Assembly: GCA_002943765.1 (NCBI GenBank)
Contig: PQWQ01000010.1
Location: forward strand, 808,501 to 872,500
Origin: Psoroptes ovis
Lineage: Eukaryota > Arthropoda > Arachnida > Sarcoptiformes > Psoroptidae
Reading direction: 5' to 3'
Length of the DNA: 64,000 nt
Positions 24,833-38,100 of the stretch are shown piece after piece; position 1 is the stretch's first letter, and every line of letters starts with the position of its first letter. Position numbers and translations under genes: made by a program. The notes under the pieces were generated by a model. The model searched no databases, was not told where the DNA came from, and saw only the letters and a program-made list of their open reading frames with translations.

Positions 24833-27800
24833 TTTCAAATTCAAATTCATTTATTATTATAACAATCAATGATAATGATTTTGATTTCATGAAATTTTTA
24901 CGATCATTTGCACGATGATTTTTTAGCTGTGGTCGTTGATTGTTGATTTGCTGAATTTGTTTATTTATTTCATAATTATCATCATTATTTGCAGACGGAC
25001 ATATCAAATACACAAGCATATAATGATGATTATTTATTTGGAATTTTATTTATTTGAAATTTGAAATTTTATATATTTTTTCTACGTTGAAAATAATAAT
25101 AAAAAATATGAATGACTTTACAATAAACATGGCTTTAAACAAGATTTTCTTGATTTTGATTCAATTTCGGTTTCGTTTGATGAATTTATTATTCATATTT
25201 CGTAATTGAATAATATTTGACTTGTGACTTTTTGGCGAACACTGATAGCACATAGTAGACATTGAAAATCAATGATTCTTCAGCCGGGGAAAAATATTCA
25301 CCGTAAAATATGAAAATTGCTGAATACCGATGAACACCGTGGAATACTGCGGAATACTGTGAATTATCATTGGAATTTCATGGGAAATTTATCGGAAAAT
25401 CACGGGTAAAATCATGGAAAAATAAACATACAAAGATATCATTTGAACAAACATGTATAACGATGATTATTCTTGATCTAAGCTAATCACAAATTGTCAA
25501 TTTGTTGTTATGTTGTTGATGTCACTATTATATTGTTGATGATGATTTTGTTTGAACAAATTTACAAAATTGGATTTTTTTTTTTGCTGGGTAAAATTTC
25601 AAATTATAAGCATCATTATCATTATTAGTTTGTTTAATCTTGGATCTTGTTTAATCACAAATAAATCGATTATTTTCGTTGGTAATTTTCCGAAATTTCA
25701 AAAATTTCATCGAAATCATTATCATTAAAGTCGAATCATCGTCATTGAATTTTATATTTTCAAAATTTTCAAATTTTACTTTTGACGATTATTCGAAGAA
25801 ATTTAAGAATTCTTCGAAGAAATTCAGGGAATTTAAGAATTCTGTTGAAATTTTATATTTGGTTCCTTGAAAACACCAGAAAGAATTAAAACAAAAAATC
25901 AACGAAATTCTCGTTTTAAAAACACACAAAAACAAACTATTTAGTCAGTTAGCTGGCTTGTCAATGACAATCGCAGAGCCTTACTAATCAAATTCTTGTC
26001 GTTGTTGTTGTTGTTTCTTGAAGAAATTCAGAGTCTATTTGTTTGTTGTGATTATAACAAAATAGAATTTATAAAAGAATACACCAGAATACACAAGAAG
26101 AAATATATATTGGATGAACATTTTTTCAAATCGAGAATTTTAAATTAAATTTAATTATTGATGAATTACAAATTCAAAAAATCAAAATCAAGAAATGAAT
26201 TGAATTGAATTGAATTTCTACGAAGAACAAACATTGGAAAATGGTTCATTTATCTTTCTTCGGTGTTGTATTGTGTTGTGTTGACCGTTTTGGTCAATTA
26301 TTTTTGATCAATTTCAAAAAATTTGAATCAAATTATTTTGAAAAATTTGAAACAACAAACACAAACACAAACATAGTTCAATTCTGATCAATTCTGTTCA
26401 GTTGTTTCAGTTCAATTCGGTTGTTTTCGATACGTTTTTCGATAATTTATTTCAAATTATCAGTTTATTGGTTCAGTTGTAAGTTGTTTGACGTGAATCT
26501 TCGGTGTTGTTATCGTCGAATGACTTGAAATTGATTGGAAAAAAGTGATTTTTTTTCTCTCATTTTGCCTGATGATGTCTGCTGGAACATGAAGATGATG
26601 AACTATTTGGAGACTTTGGCTGTCGAGCGCCAGTGCCATTTCATTGTTGTTGAAGTTTATTTAGTTTTTCAATTTTTGAAATTTCAGAAATTGTTTGAAA
26701 TTTCAGAAATAGTTTCAAGAATTCTTCAAGGAATTTCAAGGAATAATTTAAAAATAATTTTCAAATGAAAAAAATTTCATAAATAATAATAATAATTTCA
26801 AATTTCTTTGATGAAATATAAAACTTTAAATACAAATTTTTGCTTTTTTTTGAATTGAATCGAATTGAACAAAACAACACAAATCAAGTGAAATGTATGA
26901 AATGTATGAATGAAAAAAAATATGTGTATTATGTGTATTGAATATTAAATTGATGGATAAAACATTTTTTTTTTTTTTGAAAAATGAAAAAATATAAAAT
27001 TTCATCAATTCCCATAGAAAATACATGTGTTTAAATCAATGAAAGATTTGTTATTATTTTTTTTTCAATTGTTGAACAATTAATACAATCAATTTCACAT
27101 ACAAAAAACTAAATGATAAATGGCCGATTGTCATTATTTGATTTGAAATTTTAAAAATTTGAAAATTTTAAAATTTAAAAAAATTGAAATTTTCACACAT
27201 AACAATAAACAAATACGTGAACACTACTTTTAAACTTTGAAATATTAAGTTTTATATCGATTTTTCTCCATCACTCTCTCAGTGTCGTTGAATGATGACA
27301 ATTTATAAATGCATTATTTTGGTCATATTACACATTGTTCAAATACTTATAAACACACATACACTCACGTATGAAGCATCTTTTGTAAAATTTATTATTT
27401 CGATCAATAAATGAATGGTTGATGGACACTGAGAGATGAATAAATGACAAGTGATGATGGGCAACTGAACAATTGAACAAATGAACTTGAATAACATTAA
27501 ATACGACAACATTAAAACAATCAATGACAGTAAAGATTCATGGTAAAGTTATAACTGATTGAATCAATTTGACTTTGGTTTAATTGTAATTTGGTGAGAA
27601 TTTCGGTTAATTTCAGTTGATTTCAGTTGATTTCGGCGGAAAAAATTTGAATTTTCGAAAAATTCAAAGCGCCAAACGCTGTAGAGACTGTGTTTGAATG
27701 TGCTTGGAAGCAATGGAAAGCTAAAAGCAAAGCGATACGATGGAATACACTGAAAACAGCATTAAGATATATCAACTTGAACTGATATATCGGCATAAAA

Positions 27801-27897
27801 TACAGCCAAAAACGAAATAACCACATATAATTTTCTTTCACCGAATTTTTCCACCGAATGAACGACGCACGTGTATTTCGGTAAATAATAATAATAA

Positions 27898-27981
27898 TAT
27901 TGGGTTGTCCCATAAGTTCTTGCCGATTATATCGTAGGAAATTATGAGAAAATCGGCAAGAACTTTTAGGACAACCTCATA
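27898..27981 (+). repeat. Mariner-type mini-MITE, subfamily A, mixed ends (copy 20)
   Basis: TATTGGGTTGTCCCATAAG start and CTTTTAGGACAACCTCATA end. Interior GCCGATTATATCGTAGG. Confidence 0.87.
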
Positions 27982-28509
27982 ATATATAAGATATATGGTG
28001 ATATATGGTTTTTTTTGGTTGTATTGTGTATCTACTGTGTATTTGCTGCTGGTGGTGTATTATTATTATCATCTACGTCGATTTTTTTTTTCATTTGCGA
28101 TTACACCATACAATTGCTATCGTTGTCGCTTGAAGCTTGATGATGTATCAAGCCACATTAAGCTACATCGCAGTGTTGCCGTTGTTGTTGTTGTTGTAGT
28201 TATTTGTTCATCATGATCATCATCATCATCATTATCATTGTACGCCCACATTCAAATAATAAATAGTAACGATGATCATTGTTGAATTGAAATAAATAAA
28301 TAATTTTTTTCTTTTTTTTTAAATCATATATTTAATGATTGTATATAGTTTATATATATCAAAGTATGTATGTATGGATGGTTGGTAAAATATATTTTGA
28401 AATAAATAAATGAATATAATATAATATAATATAATGATCATCATCATCATCAAAAAAATATAACAATATTTAAAGATACAATTATTGAATGATATCTCGA
28501 TATTCTTTT

Positions 28510-28561
28510 GATGTAGATGATCAAGATGATGAAGATGATGACGATCATCATCATCTACATC
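28510..28561. repeat. GAT/ATC-rich inverted repeat
   Basis: GATGTAGATGAT on one side and CATCATCTACATC on the other flank a GAT-rich centre, giving a short simple-sequence hairpin. Confidence 0.6.
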
Positions 28562-29794
28562 ATCGTAGACCCTATGGTCTTGTACAATAATGAATCTTGC
28601 AAATATTTTTTTTTTTTAAATGATCAGAATAATAATGGTAATGGTACCTGAAATATTTTCGTTGGTTGGTTGGTTGGTCACGGAATATGGAATAGGGAAA
28701 TCGAAAAGATATTCGGTATATTGGAATAGATATTCGGCATATATAAATTCAGTGTTATTAGGTAGTACTTATTCGTCGGATCGTTTGTACCTGCAGACAT
28801 AGACAATATTTTTTTTTTTGAATTTTTTTCATAGGCTTGATGTTCGAAGGTAATAAATAAAGATGTGGAATACGGGAAAGATGTTTTGGGAAAAATAAAA
28901 TGTTTATTTTTTCATCATCTTCTTCTTCTTGAATATTCATTTTTCTTAGATATAAATATGAATTTGAAATATTTGTAAGAACAAGAAATGTAAATCACCA
29001 GGAAATGTGATTCAACAAAAGTTCAATTTAAATTCCATTTAAAAATCATTTAAGCATTGATCCAACACATTGTACAGAATTCGATGCTGAATAGGTGATG
29101 ACCCTTTGAATGTTACCTGTGAAGGTTAGACGTAAAATTTAATAATAAATCAAATTTTAAATTTATTAAATATTCAAATCGATCAAATAATATTGATAAT
29201 GATAATAATTATTAATGAAGTTTTCTGTTTTTTTGGTTTGATTTATTTATCTTAATATTGAATATTATATGGCCAAAGTATATAGATGAGAATATTGTTT
29301 TATGTGAAACATAACAAATAAACATCCCAAAGTTTGGTTTGAAGTTTTATTACCCCTATCATCATCATCATCGTCATCAATACATTATCATTGATATCAC
29401 GCAATTTTTCTCCATTTATTTTTGGTGATCAAACCTTTTAAGATAAATATGAAATGAGAATAAAATGAAATTTGACAATTTAAGTAAAAAATAAAATAAA
29501 ATGATTCAAAGTATCGATTCTAATAGAGATCCAAAGAAAAACAACATCAAATTTCTTATTGAAAAGATGTTTTAAATTTGATTTAAATGATCCATATACA
29601 AACACACACACACACACAAACACATGTATTGATCATCATTGATTTACAATTATTGAATGATATACTTACGAACACATTTGAACACAAATCAAATTGTGCG
29701 ATATGTGTGTACGGGTACCAAGGTGATGATATTCTGATGATACCAAGGTTCGAACACGGCCGAAAACCTGGATCGATGTAAAGATTTGTAAATG

Positions 29795-29879
29795 TATTTA
29801 GGTTATCCGATAAATTCTTGCCGATTTTCTCATTATTCCCTACGATATAATCGGCAAAAACTTTTCGGACGACCCAATA
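29795..29879 (-). repeat. Mariner-type mini-MITE, subfamily A (copy 21)
   Basis: TATTTAGGTTATCCGATAA start and TCGGACGACCCAATA end. Reverse-orientation A interior (ACGATATAATCGGC). Confidence 0.83.
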
Positions 29880-30329
29880 CAATCGGTACCATCATCATCA
29901 CCTTCACCATTGTATCTGTCGAACATTATCAATATTTTTCGATGTCATATCGGTAAAAATAAAAAAAAATGAAACATTCAACATAATTCCGTTTCGATAT
30001 ATATATTTTTCTTCGTTTGAATCATTAATTCCATTTGTCGTTCATTCATTCATTCATATTTATTTTTAAATTGTCATTAATTATTATCATTTATGACAAT
30101 TTATCTGTTCATTTATTTATTTTAATGATGAAATATAATTAAACATAAATAAATATTATTTGAAATAAAAATATTATTATTATTATTAATTATTTTATAA
30201 GTTATCATCATCATCATCATCATCAAATACGAATTATGATGATGATGATAATAAATTATATGAATTATTTTCAAATAAAAAATGAAAATGAAAATTATAT
30301 ATGAAAAATGGATTGGAATAAACGTAATA

Positions 30330-30414
30330 TATTTGGTTGTCCCATAAGTTCTTGCCGGTTATATTGTAGAAAATTATCGTAAAAATCGGCAAGAATTTAT
30401 GGGACAACCTAATA
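30330..30414 (+). repeat. Mariner-type mini-MITE, subfamily A, CCCATAAG ends (copy 22)
   Basis: TATTTGGTTGTCCCATAAG ... TTATGGGACAACCTAATA ends. Interior GCCGGTTATATTGTAG. Confidence 0.87.
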
Positions 30415-30984
30415 GAAAAATAGAAATAAATAAATAGAAAGTAATAAAATTTAGATAAAAATTAAATAAAATTTTGAACTGAAATTGATAGAATTCATAG
30501 ATATAAATAAAATAAAATAAAATAATTTTTTTTAGATTATTTTGCAAAATATTTTTGCGTGTTTGAGTGTTGTCAATGATCGAAACATAAAATCAAATAA
30601 TTCAAATGATTCATCAAATTCATTAATTATGATTATTATTATTATTTGATTGAAGAATTTTAATGAGAAATTATAATTTTTTTTTCATTAATTTTTATTT
30701 ACATTTATTTGAATTTTGAAATTTACTCAAACAATTTTCATTTATCAAAATCACGAATAATTATTTCATTTCAATCATTTCATTCAATTGACTATTTGTC
30801 TTGAAATTGATTAGCTTTGATATGAGCTTTGAAATGATTTGATTTCTTGCACAGGAAAAAATTTTGAAAATTAAGGAAAAACTTCAAAAAATTCAAAAAA
30901 TTTCAAATTCAACAGTGCCATCTATGCATGCAAATATGAACCATTTTTTTAAAAAGGCTAAGCGAAAAAAATTAGCCTTATTTT

Positions 30985-31068
30985 TATTTAGGTTGTCCCA
31001 TAAGTTCTTGCCGTTTTTTAAAATTTTTCATTCAAAAAAATGGCGAGAACTTATGGGACAACCTTTTA
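30985..31068 (-). repeat. Mariner-type mini-MITE, subfamily C (copy 23)
   Basis: TATTTAGGTTGTCCCATAAG ... CTTATGGGACAACCT ends. The interior is the reverse of copy 8 (TTTTTCATTCAAAAAAATGG). Confidence 0.85.
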
Positions 31069-32130
31069 TTTACATGTATTTAATGAAACAGAAACACACA
31101 CACACGGAACAGAAGAAAATACGAAAAAAAAAAATTAAAAGGTCAATCTTCTTTATTTATTTATTTACCCGCACACAACAAAATCAGCTGATTATTCATG
31201 TTTTGATTAATATTTATTTTGATTTATTTTTGGATCAAAAACACACGTTATTTTGTTCAAATCTTTTTAAAATCAATCAAAATTATTGAAATTTAAATTT
31301 CAAAATTCAAAACACACACACACACACAAGGTACAATCGTACTTGTGTATGTGTGTAATATATACATTAATATATCAATTTACATTTTTCAATCGTTCAT
31401 ATACTTCAAAGGTATTCAAAATAAAACAAAAAACTGATAAACAGCTAAACAGCCAGCAGCAAACAGTTATAATCTTATAATTTTGATCAAAAAAATTTTC
31501 CCTGATTTGTTCATCAAAGAGGAAAAAATGGCTTGACAATCAAGCTTAAGCAAAATCTAGCAATCGACAAATACAATTTTTAAAAAACTTGAATATTTTC
31601 AATGAAGAAAAGCATTGAAATATGTGAATATTGTAATGATCATGAAGTAACATAGTTATCCAATTTTATAACGTAATTTAAAATTCAATTTCAATTGAAA
31701 ACAAATATGAAAAACAAAATTATGTAAAACTTATTGAACACACATATGTTTCCATTTATTAAATCAATTCAAAATACCTCGAAAAATCAATGAAACAAAA
31801 CAAATGATTTAAACGAATATATTCCAATCGTATCATTCAATGAATGGAATGACAAATCAAAATTTACAAATAAAACAAAAATCAAAACAAACAGAAATTA
31901 TTTAAAAATTTTCATTTCGTATAAACACAAACATATGATTCAATGAATATTTATTCATTATTCATTCATTTTTAACACATTTATGCTTAATTAAGATTTT
32001 CGAATATTAATTATTTAATAAATTAATTGATTAATTCAGGTAATTTATGACGTTTTTCAATGTTTTTTTTTCAAAAATTTTTAATGAATTTTTATTTATC
32101 ATCGAATAGACATAATCATCATCCATCGCC

Positions 32131-33664
32131 ATGGTACTTGGTGAAACATATAAACCGGTAATACCGACACGTGATAATAAACAATTGATTAAACATGAAC
32201 AAACTGTACCTGAACCGATAAAAAATGTAAATGATACATTTTTTATTAAATATACATTTTCATTTTTAGCTGCCAGTGTTGCTGAAACAAGTTTAGTAAA
32301 AAAAAATTTTAATTTGATTTTGAATTTCAATTTAACCACGACTAATTCATTGTTTTTGATTAATTTCAATTCCATTTTCTGCTGAAAAACATATCAACAG
32401 CAACATATCCATTAGATTTAATCAAAGGTAGACTGCAAATACAAGGTGAATTAGCATTTGAACAGCATGCAAAAACTAAACGTCAAATACCGAAACGTGG
32501 AATGTTTGGTACAGCTGTCGGAATCGGTAATCAATTTGTTTGTTTTTTTGACTTGGATTTATTTATAATATTTTATCTTTTGCTTTGACAGTCCAAGAAG
32601 AAGGCTTTCTAAGACTATGGCAAGGACTATCGCCAGCTATTTATCGTCATATTGGTTAGTAAACATTTATCATATTCTTTAACAATTCATTTGAATTAGA
32701 ATTATATAAGAATATTAATTACACGTCTCATTTTGTCATCCCTAACACTAATTCATTCATTAATTTTGATTCTAAAATGGCAGACCTTGTGATCATTATT
32801 GTGAAATAATGATTCCATGAGTGTGATTAAGAATAAATAAATAAATATTCTGCCATTTGAAAATATAAAAAAAAGGATTAAATCCTTATGAATGTTCACC
32901 ATGATTTCGTTTTCCCAATCCCAAATTATTATTTATCTTTCTCGTTTATTAATTTTGATTAATATTGCTTATCAACAATAAAAAAAATAGTTTATTCTGG
33001 TGTACGTATGACATTCTATGAATATATTCGTGAAGAATTATTGGGTAAAAATGAAGATGGTACTGTACCATTATGGAAAGCATTAGTTGGTGGTACTGTT
33101 GCTGGTGTTACAGCACAATTTCTGGCAAGCCCTTCAGATTTGGTTAAAGTTCAAGTACAAATGGAAGGCCGACGACGTTTACAAGGATTAGAACCACGTG
33201 TTCTTAATGCAAGACATGCATTTATGAAAATATATAAAGAAGGAGGTGTACGTGGACTTTGGAAAGGTTGGATGCCTAATTGTCAACGTGCTGCATTTGT
33301 TAATCTAGGCGATTTAACAACATATGATACGGCTAAACACCTGATATTAAAACATACAAACATGAAAGATAACATATATCTACATGCATTATCAAGTGTA
33401 TGTTCAGGATTGATAGCTGCATTATTAGGTACACCGGCCGATGTAATTAAAACACGTGTAATGAATCAACCGACCGATAGTAATGGCCGTGGTCTATTAT
33501 ATCGTTCATCAATGGATTGTTTAATCAAATCAGTAAAAGGTGAAGGATTTTTTTCCCTATACAAAGGTTTTATACCATGTTGGATACGTATGGGTCCATG
33601 GTCATTAATATTTTGGTTAACATATGAAAAATTAAGAAATATATGGGGTGTTACATCATTTTGA
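32131..33664 (+). CDS. UCP4: Mitochondrial uncoupling protein 4-like carrier (SLC25A27 type)
   Basis: Mitochondrial inner-membrane SLC25 carrier of the UCP4 branch, expected to move protons or anions across the inner membrane. Exons are 32131-32290, 32401-32526, 32592-32654 and 32991-33664, giving 340 residues (the human form is 323). All phases agree. The three carrier signatures are present: PLDLIK near residue 57, PSDLVK near 164 and PADVIK near 265. UCP4-type blocks include EEGFLRLWQGLSPAIYRH, VYSGVRMTFYEYIRE and GDLTTYDTAKH. The start is the ATG in a GCCATGG context. The exon 1 donor (A then GTTTAG) is weak but is the only one that restores the frame. Intron 3 (336 bp) holds an ATCATTATT/AATAATGAT hairpin and a 10-bp outer inverted repeat. 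A clear AATAAA follows at 34111. Confidence 0.95.
32775..32858. repeat. Small nested inverted repeat in UCP4 intron 3
   Basis: AAATGGCAGA (32775-32784) and TCTGCCATTT (32849-32858) are perfect complements. Inside, ATCATTATT (32792-32800) pairs with AATAATGAT (32805-32813) across a 4-nt loop. It could be a tiny unrelated MITE remnant or a chance AT-rich palindrome. Confidence 0.45.
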
Positions 33665-34110
33665 AAAATTCAAAAATTATTCAAACAAACAAACAAAAAT
33701 GAATCAATCATTGCCATTGGCCAAAACAACTGAGCGAAAAAATCGAAAGTAACAACATACTCATCCATCAGCAGTCAACAACCAGTCAACCAATCAACCA
33801 ATCCAAACAAAAAACCAACATAAACCAAAAATGATTAGCCATCATAAATGAACCCTTATATTTTGTGCTTTATTATTATTATTATTTCACAAATTCCAAT
33901 GACAATCCTTTTGAATATTTGTTATTATTTAATTGTTGTTGTTGTTGTTGTTAATCATCCTTGTTTTTTACCAAATATATTCAAAGTCGTAGGAATTTTT
34001 CCTTTTGTTTTCGTCCATTTCTCTATTTTCTATTTATTATCTGTTAGATTCTATTTATTATTGTGTTATGATAAGAAACAAACAAAACAAAACAAACAAA
34101 CGACGATGAC

Positions 34111-34116
34111 AATAAA
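34111..34116 (+). terminator. Polyadenylation signal of UCP4
   Basis: AATAAA followed by a TTTTATTT stretch, about 450 bp after the UCP4 stop codon. The intervening 3' UTR-like sequence contains simple repeats only. Confidence 0.6.
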
Positions 34117-34426
34117 TGCTTTTATTTAAATCTTCCTTGAAAAATATGTATTGATATTGATAGTTATTAAATTATTTCAAAAACCTTTTGAAATTTCAAT
34201 TTCGATTTCTTCATTTTTACATGGGGCAAAAATGCATAACTTACAGAACAAAAATACCTTTGATCATTTGACCAAATGGCTCGAGGCCATCGAAAAAAAA
34301 AAAGGAATTGACCTTTCCAAAAGTTGAAAAGTGTAAAAAATTGAATTTTCATTTTCGATTCGACTTTTGTTCGACGCACACAAACACGAAACTTTGACAA
34401 ATTTTCTTAATTTTTGGCCAAAAACA

Positions 34427-34849
34427 ATGTCCAACAATAAAAAAATTGAACCATTTTGGTGGCCACCATCCGAACCAATTTATCCGATCGATGATCCTGA
34501 TCCAACCTTGATGGAACTAGAAAAAAATTGGACTGGACCTAAATGTACATTTTGTTTTGAAAATGGTGAACCATTTCAATTATGGTCATCACATCGTATC
34601 AGAAATTCTGTTGGTGAAACTGTTTGTCCAATATTGCAAAAATTTAAATGTCAATTATGTGGACAAACAGGAAAAAATGCTCATACCCGTTCATATTGTC
34701 CGCTGAAAAATAATTCAGATGTTAAACAATTTTATGGTGATCAATCATTTTACAATATGATGTCTTTGAAACATGGCGTACACAATTCAGCTGGCCGTAA
34801 ACTACCTGATCGTTATCATAGCACTGATAATGATGATGAAAAAATTTGA
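34427..34849 (+). CDS. nanos: Nanos-family CCHC zinc-finger RNA-binding protein
   Basis: Nanos proteins act with Pumilio and the CCR4-NOT deadenylase to repress mRNAs, chiefly in the germ line. This single-exon gene encodes 140 residues, small even for the family. Both CCHC fingers are intact: C40, C43, H56, C67 and C75, C78, H86, C91. The family blocks CPILQKFKCQLCG and NAHTRSYCP are present, so it is Nanos rather than another CCHC protein. The N-terminus is short and W/P-rich (PFWWPPSEPIYPIDDPDP); whether it contains a NOT1-binding motif cannot be judged by eye. The start is the ATG at 34427 (ACAATGT); upstream the frame stays open only to a TTG. No intron is seen. It lies 762 bp after UCP4 and 261 bp before PGAP1 on the same strand. 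Confidence 0.93.
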   Translation: MSNNKKIEPFWWPPSEPIYPIDDPDPTLMELEKNWTGPKCTFCFENGEPFQLWSSHRIRNSVGETVCPILQKFKCQLCGQTGKNAHTRSYCPLKNNSDVKQFYGDQSFYNMMSLKHGVHNSAGRKLPDRYHSTDNDDEKI

Positions 34850-34919
34850 ATTTTTTTCAAAAATTATATGACTATTTTCACATTGATGATATCTTTTTTT
34901 TTCTCGTATCAATAATTTG

Positions 34920-34929
34920 AATAAATAAA
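34920..34929 (+). terminator. Polyadenylation signals of nanos
   Basis: Two overlapping AATAAA motifs about 70 bp after the stop, followed by a T run. The predicted 3' UTR is short, and I see no UGUANAUA Pumilio site in it. Confidence 0.65.
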
Positions 34930-35110
34930 ATTTTTTTTTGCACATATGTTCAAGTTAAAATAGTGTCATTTGTTTTTTTTTATTTTCAAAATCTTTGAAA
35001 TCATTGAATTATGATTTTTAAAATGTATATTCTTGGATAATTCTTTCATTCATTTTTTAATTAATCATTTTATTGATTAATTAAAACAAAAATCACTCAA
35101 ACTACTTAAA

Positions 35111-38100
35111 ATGGCCATGATCTCAATCGGTGGCACCATATTGGTGATCATATTTTCATTATTATTGATTGGTTTTATTGATTTATTTATCAAAGAACAG
35201 AATCGTTGCGAAATGACTTATATGTATCAAATGCCTGAATATGTGGTAAGATTTTATTGGATTTTTTTTTGTTCTTCATAAGTTAAATTTAACCCATCTT
35301 TGATTGAATCGATGGCAGGAGATAGACATGAACACAAATGTACGAAGAATGTTCGGTAATTATCATCTCTATGCTTATGGTGAAGGGTAATTGATTATTG
35401 TAATTATTACTTGATTATGCATTCAATATTCGTTTATTCTCGAAGACAATACGCTGAAACACTAAGGCTAAATGAATTCAATGGGCAACCAATTTTATTT
35501 GTACCGGGAAATGCCGGTAGTCATAAACAAGTACGATCATTAGCATCGGTTGCGTTGATGATGTCGGCTAAAAAAGCATCACATATGAATTATTTTACGA
35601 TCGATTATAATGAAGAATTATCTGCATTTATTGGTGATAAATTAGAACAACAAACAAAGTTTCTTTATCATTCAATACGACGTATATTAGAATTGTATCG
35701 ACATGTTCCCAATATACGATTGATATTGATTGGACATTCGGTCGTAAGTATTTGTATTTGAATTTATTTTTTCAATGTTTGAAAAATTTTACCCATTGAT
35801 TTCGAAAGGGTGGAATACTCATCCGTTCATTGCTAACCAAAGATTCAGCTCGTTCATTTCTGCCATACATTTCAATTGTTTTGACATTAGCATCACCAAA
35901 TATTCATCCAGCTATTAATTACAATTATAAAACATTAACTTTCTATGAACAAATCAATGTAAAATTTAACGAATATCTTGATACGAAATTTTCAAACATA
36001 AATTTCATATCAATCGGTGGTTCATATCAAGACATGATCATTAGGCCAGATTTAATACGGCTAAATTCAACAAGAGCAAATGATTTGACAATATTGACAA
36101 CAGCCATTTCAGATGTAAATATTTCTGAGTTTTTAAGTGTTTTATATGATTTATTCTAATTTAAATCATTTTTTCATTAGGTTTGGGTATCAGCTGATCA
36201 TCTTTGTATTGTTTGGTGTCGTCAATTGATAATCAAATTGAATCGAATGTTTTTCGATTTGATCGATTCGGATACAAGTGTATTCATTGATTCCGTAGAC
36301 TTGCGACAACGAATAATCAATTATCATCTTGTTAATAGACAATATTCTAAAGATCGATATCCATCAAATATGCTATTGACAAATATATCGACGACTATGA
36401 TGAAATCATTTTCGAAAACCGAGTCAATTGAATTGAAAGATAGACTTGTTCGTTTAAAATTCCTAAAAATAATCAAACCAATAAATTATATGATACGTTT
36501 CAAAGAACGAGAAATGATTGTAATTTATTTGGAAGGAAATCTTCGTGTCGACACTGTTTCGATTGGAAATTGTATCGTTGAAAATACGAATAATACTGAA
36601 TGTATTGGCAATGTATTCACATTGACGTCGTTGATGCGATCAGTGCCACCAAAAATCGATTCAAACATTGATCGCCACAGTGGTCGTTTTGATTCAGATG
36701 AATGGCTACAAAAAGGTTTCACGCATTTAATCATTAATCTAAGTCCATCACAATCATCCAAATATACGATGATAATGGATCGATTTACCAAATCAATACG
36801 GCGACAAACAATTGCATTACCGAATCCATTTGTTAATCGCTGGACAAATCCACTTGAATCGAAAATAGTATTCTCAAAACATATTTCACAAGAACAATCT
36901 TATTATGAATTAACTATCGATAATTTTAATTATATTTGGGATACATATTGGATCACCGTTCATACTACTGCTTGTTATCAAAATGATTCAACATTTGTCG
37001 GTTTCATGCAGCTTATTTATCCATCACATCCAGAACTCAATGAATATGTTTGGCCACTGAAACCGAATAAACATTTTCAATATCAATTTCAATTGACTCG
37101 TCATACGAATAATGATGGCAATGATATGAAAAATCGGCCGAAAATTCATTTATATTTGGAACCGAATTGTTCATTTGATTTGAATGTAAAATATTCATTT
37201 ACTGGATCAATTGCACAGTTATTACGACATTATTATATGATATTGATACCGATGATCATATCGATAATCATATTGATATTATCGATACAATTTTCAAACC
37301 TCTGTAATCGTTATACATTCGCCAATGATAATCAATTACAACGTTATAAAACATTCATTAAACAAGAAGATTTACATGAAAAATGTTATCAATTTCAATC
37401 ATCAATGGAAATTATGGCATGTAAACATTATTTCATGTATTGCTTGGCACAAATACTGCCAACATCATTATTATCATTGTTTTTGCTGGACAAATTTTAT
37501 CAAACACATGATTTGATTAATTTAGCATCGCTACAATTACAGCGACGTTTAGCCATATTGATTTTATTGTTTTTATTCGCTTATTCATTCGTATATGTAT
37601 CGGTGATATTGGTAACACATTTAGCTAATAATTTTGCAAATGGATTATTATTTTTTCGTATAAGATTTTTCAATTCAAATACTTTCGCTTATTATTATTT
37701 ATCGATTCCTGGTTTTAATCATTTGAAACGTTATTTATTATCGTTTAGCATCATAATACCTTTTAATACAAAAATATTGACGAAAATTTTTGATTTATTT
37801 ATTTTATTAATTTATTTGAATATTATCATTTATTTTATGCCTTTGGTGAGTTCAAGTTCAATTGAAAAAACGATTCATGTTCAAATTTAAATTAATTTTA
37901 TGCCTTTCTCTTACTATTAAATAGACATATTGTTTCATACATTTTATATTCACAATTTCAATGTTATATTGGTTTTCGAAAGCAAAACAATTAGAATTAC
38001 GTGTTGGACAAACAACGGCGACAACATTGATTCAATCATTATATCCAATGATATTTCTGCTACTTATGACCATCACCATTATACATTTACCATATTGTAT

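Larger units (their letters stand above)
25020..32130. other. Gene-free region between the divergent T-type channel and UCP4
   Basis: About 7 kb with no supported coding region. It holds mini-MITEs 20-23, a GAT/ATC inverted repeat at about 28510-28561 and simple repeats. Promoters for UCP4 (rightward) and perhaps the channel (leftward) must lie here, but no core element can be assigned. Confidence 0.6.

Noticed and set aside
29743..29765. GGTTCGAA motif resembling a tRNA B box
   Set aside because: No A box and no cloverleaf can be drawn around it. I found no tRNA or rRNA gene in the window.
30864..31289. 141-codon plus-strand ORF
   Set aside because: It reads straight through mini-MITE copy 23 and CA-rich repeat; no protein-like segment.
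32031..32375. 114-codon minus-strand ORF over UCP4 exon 1
   Set aside because: Antisense shadow of UCP4.
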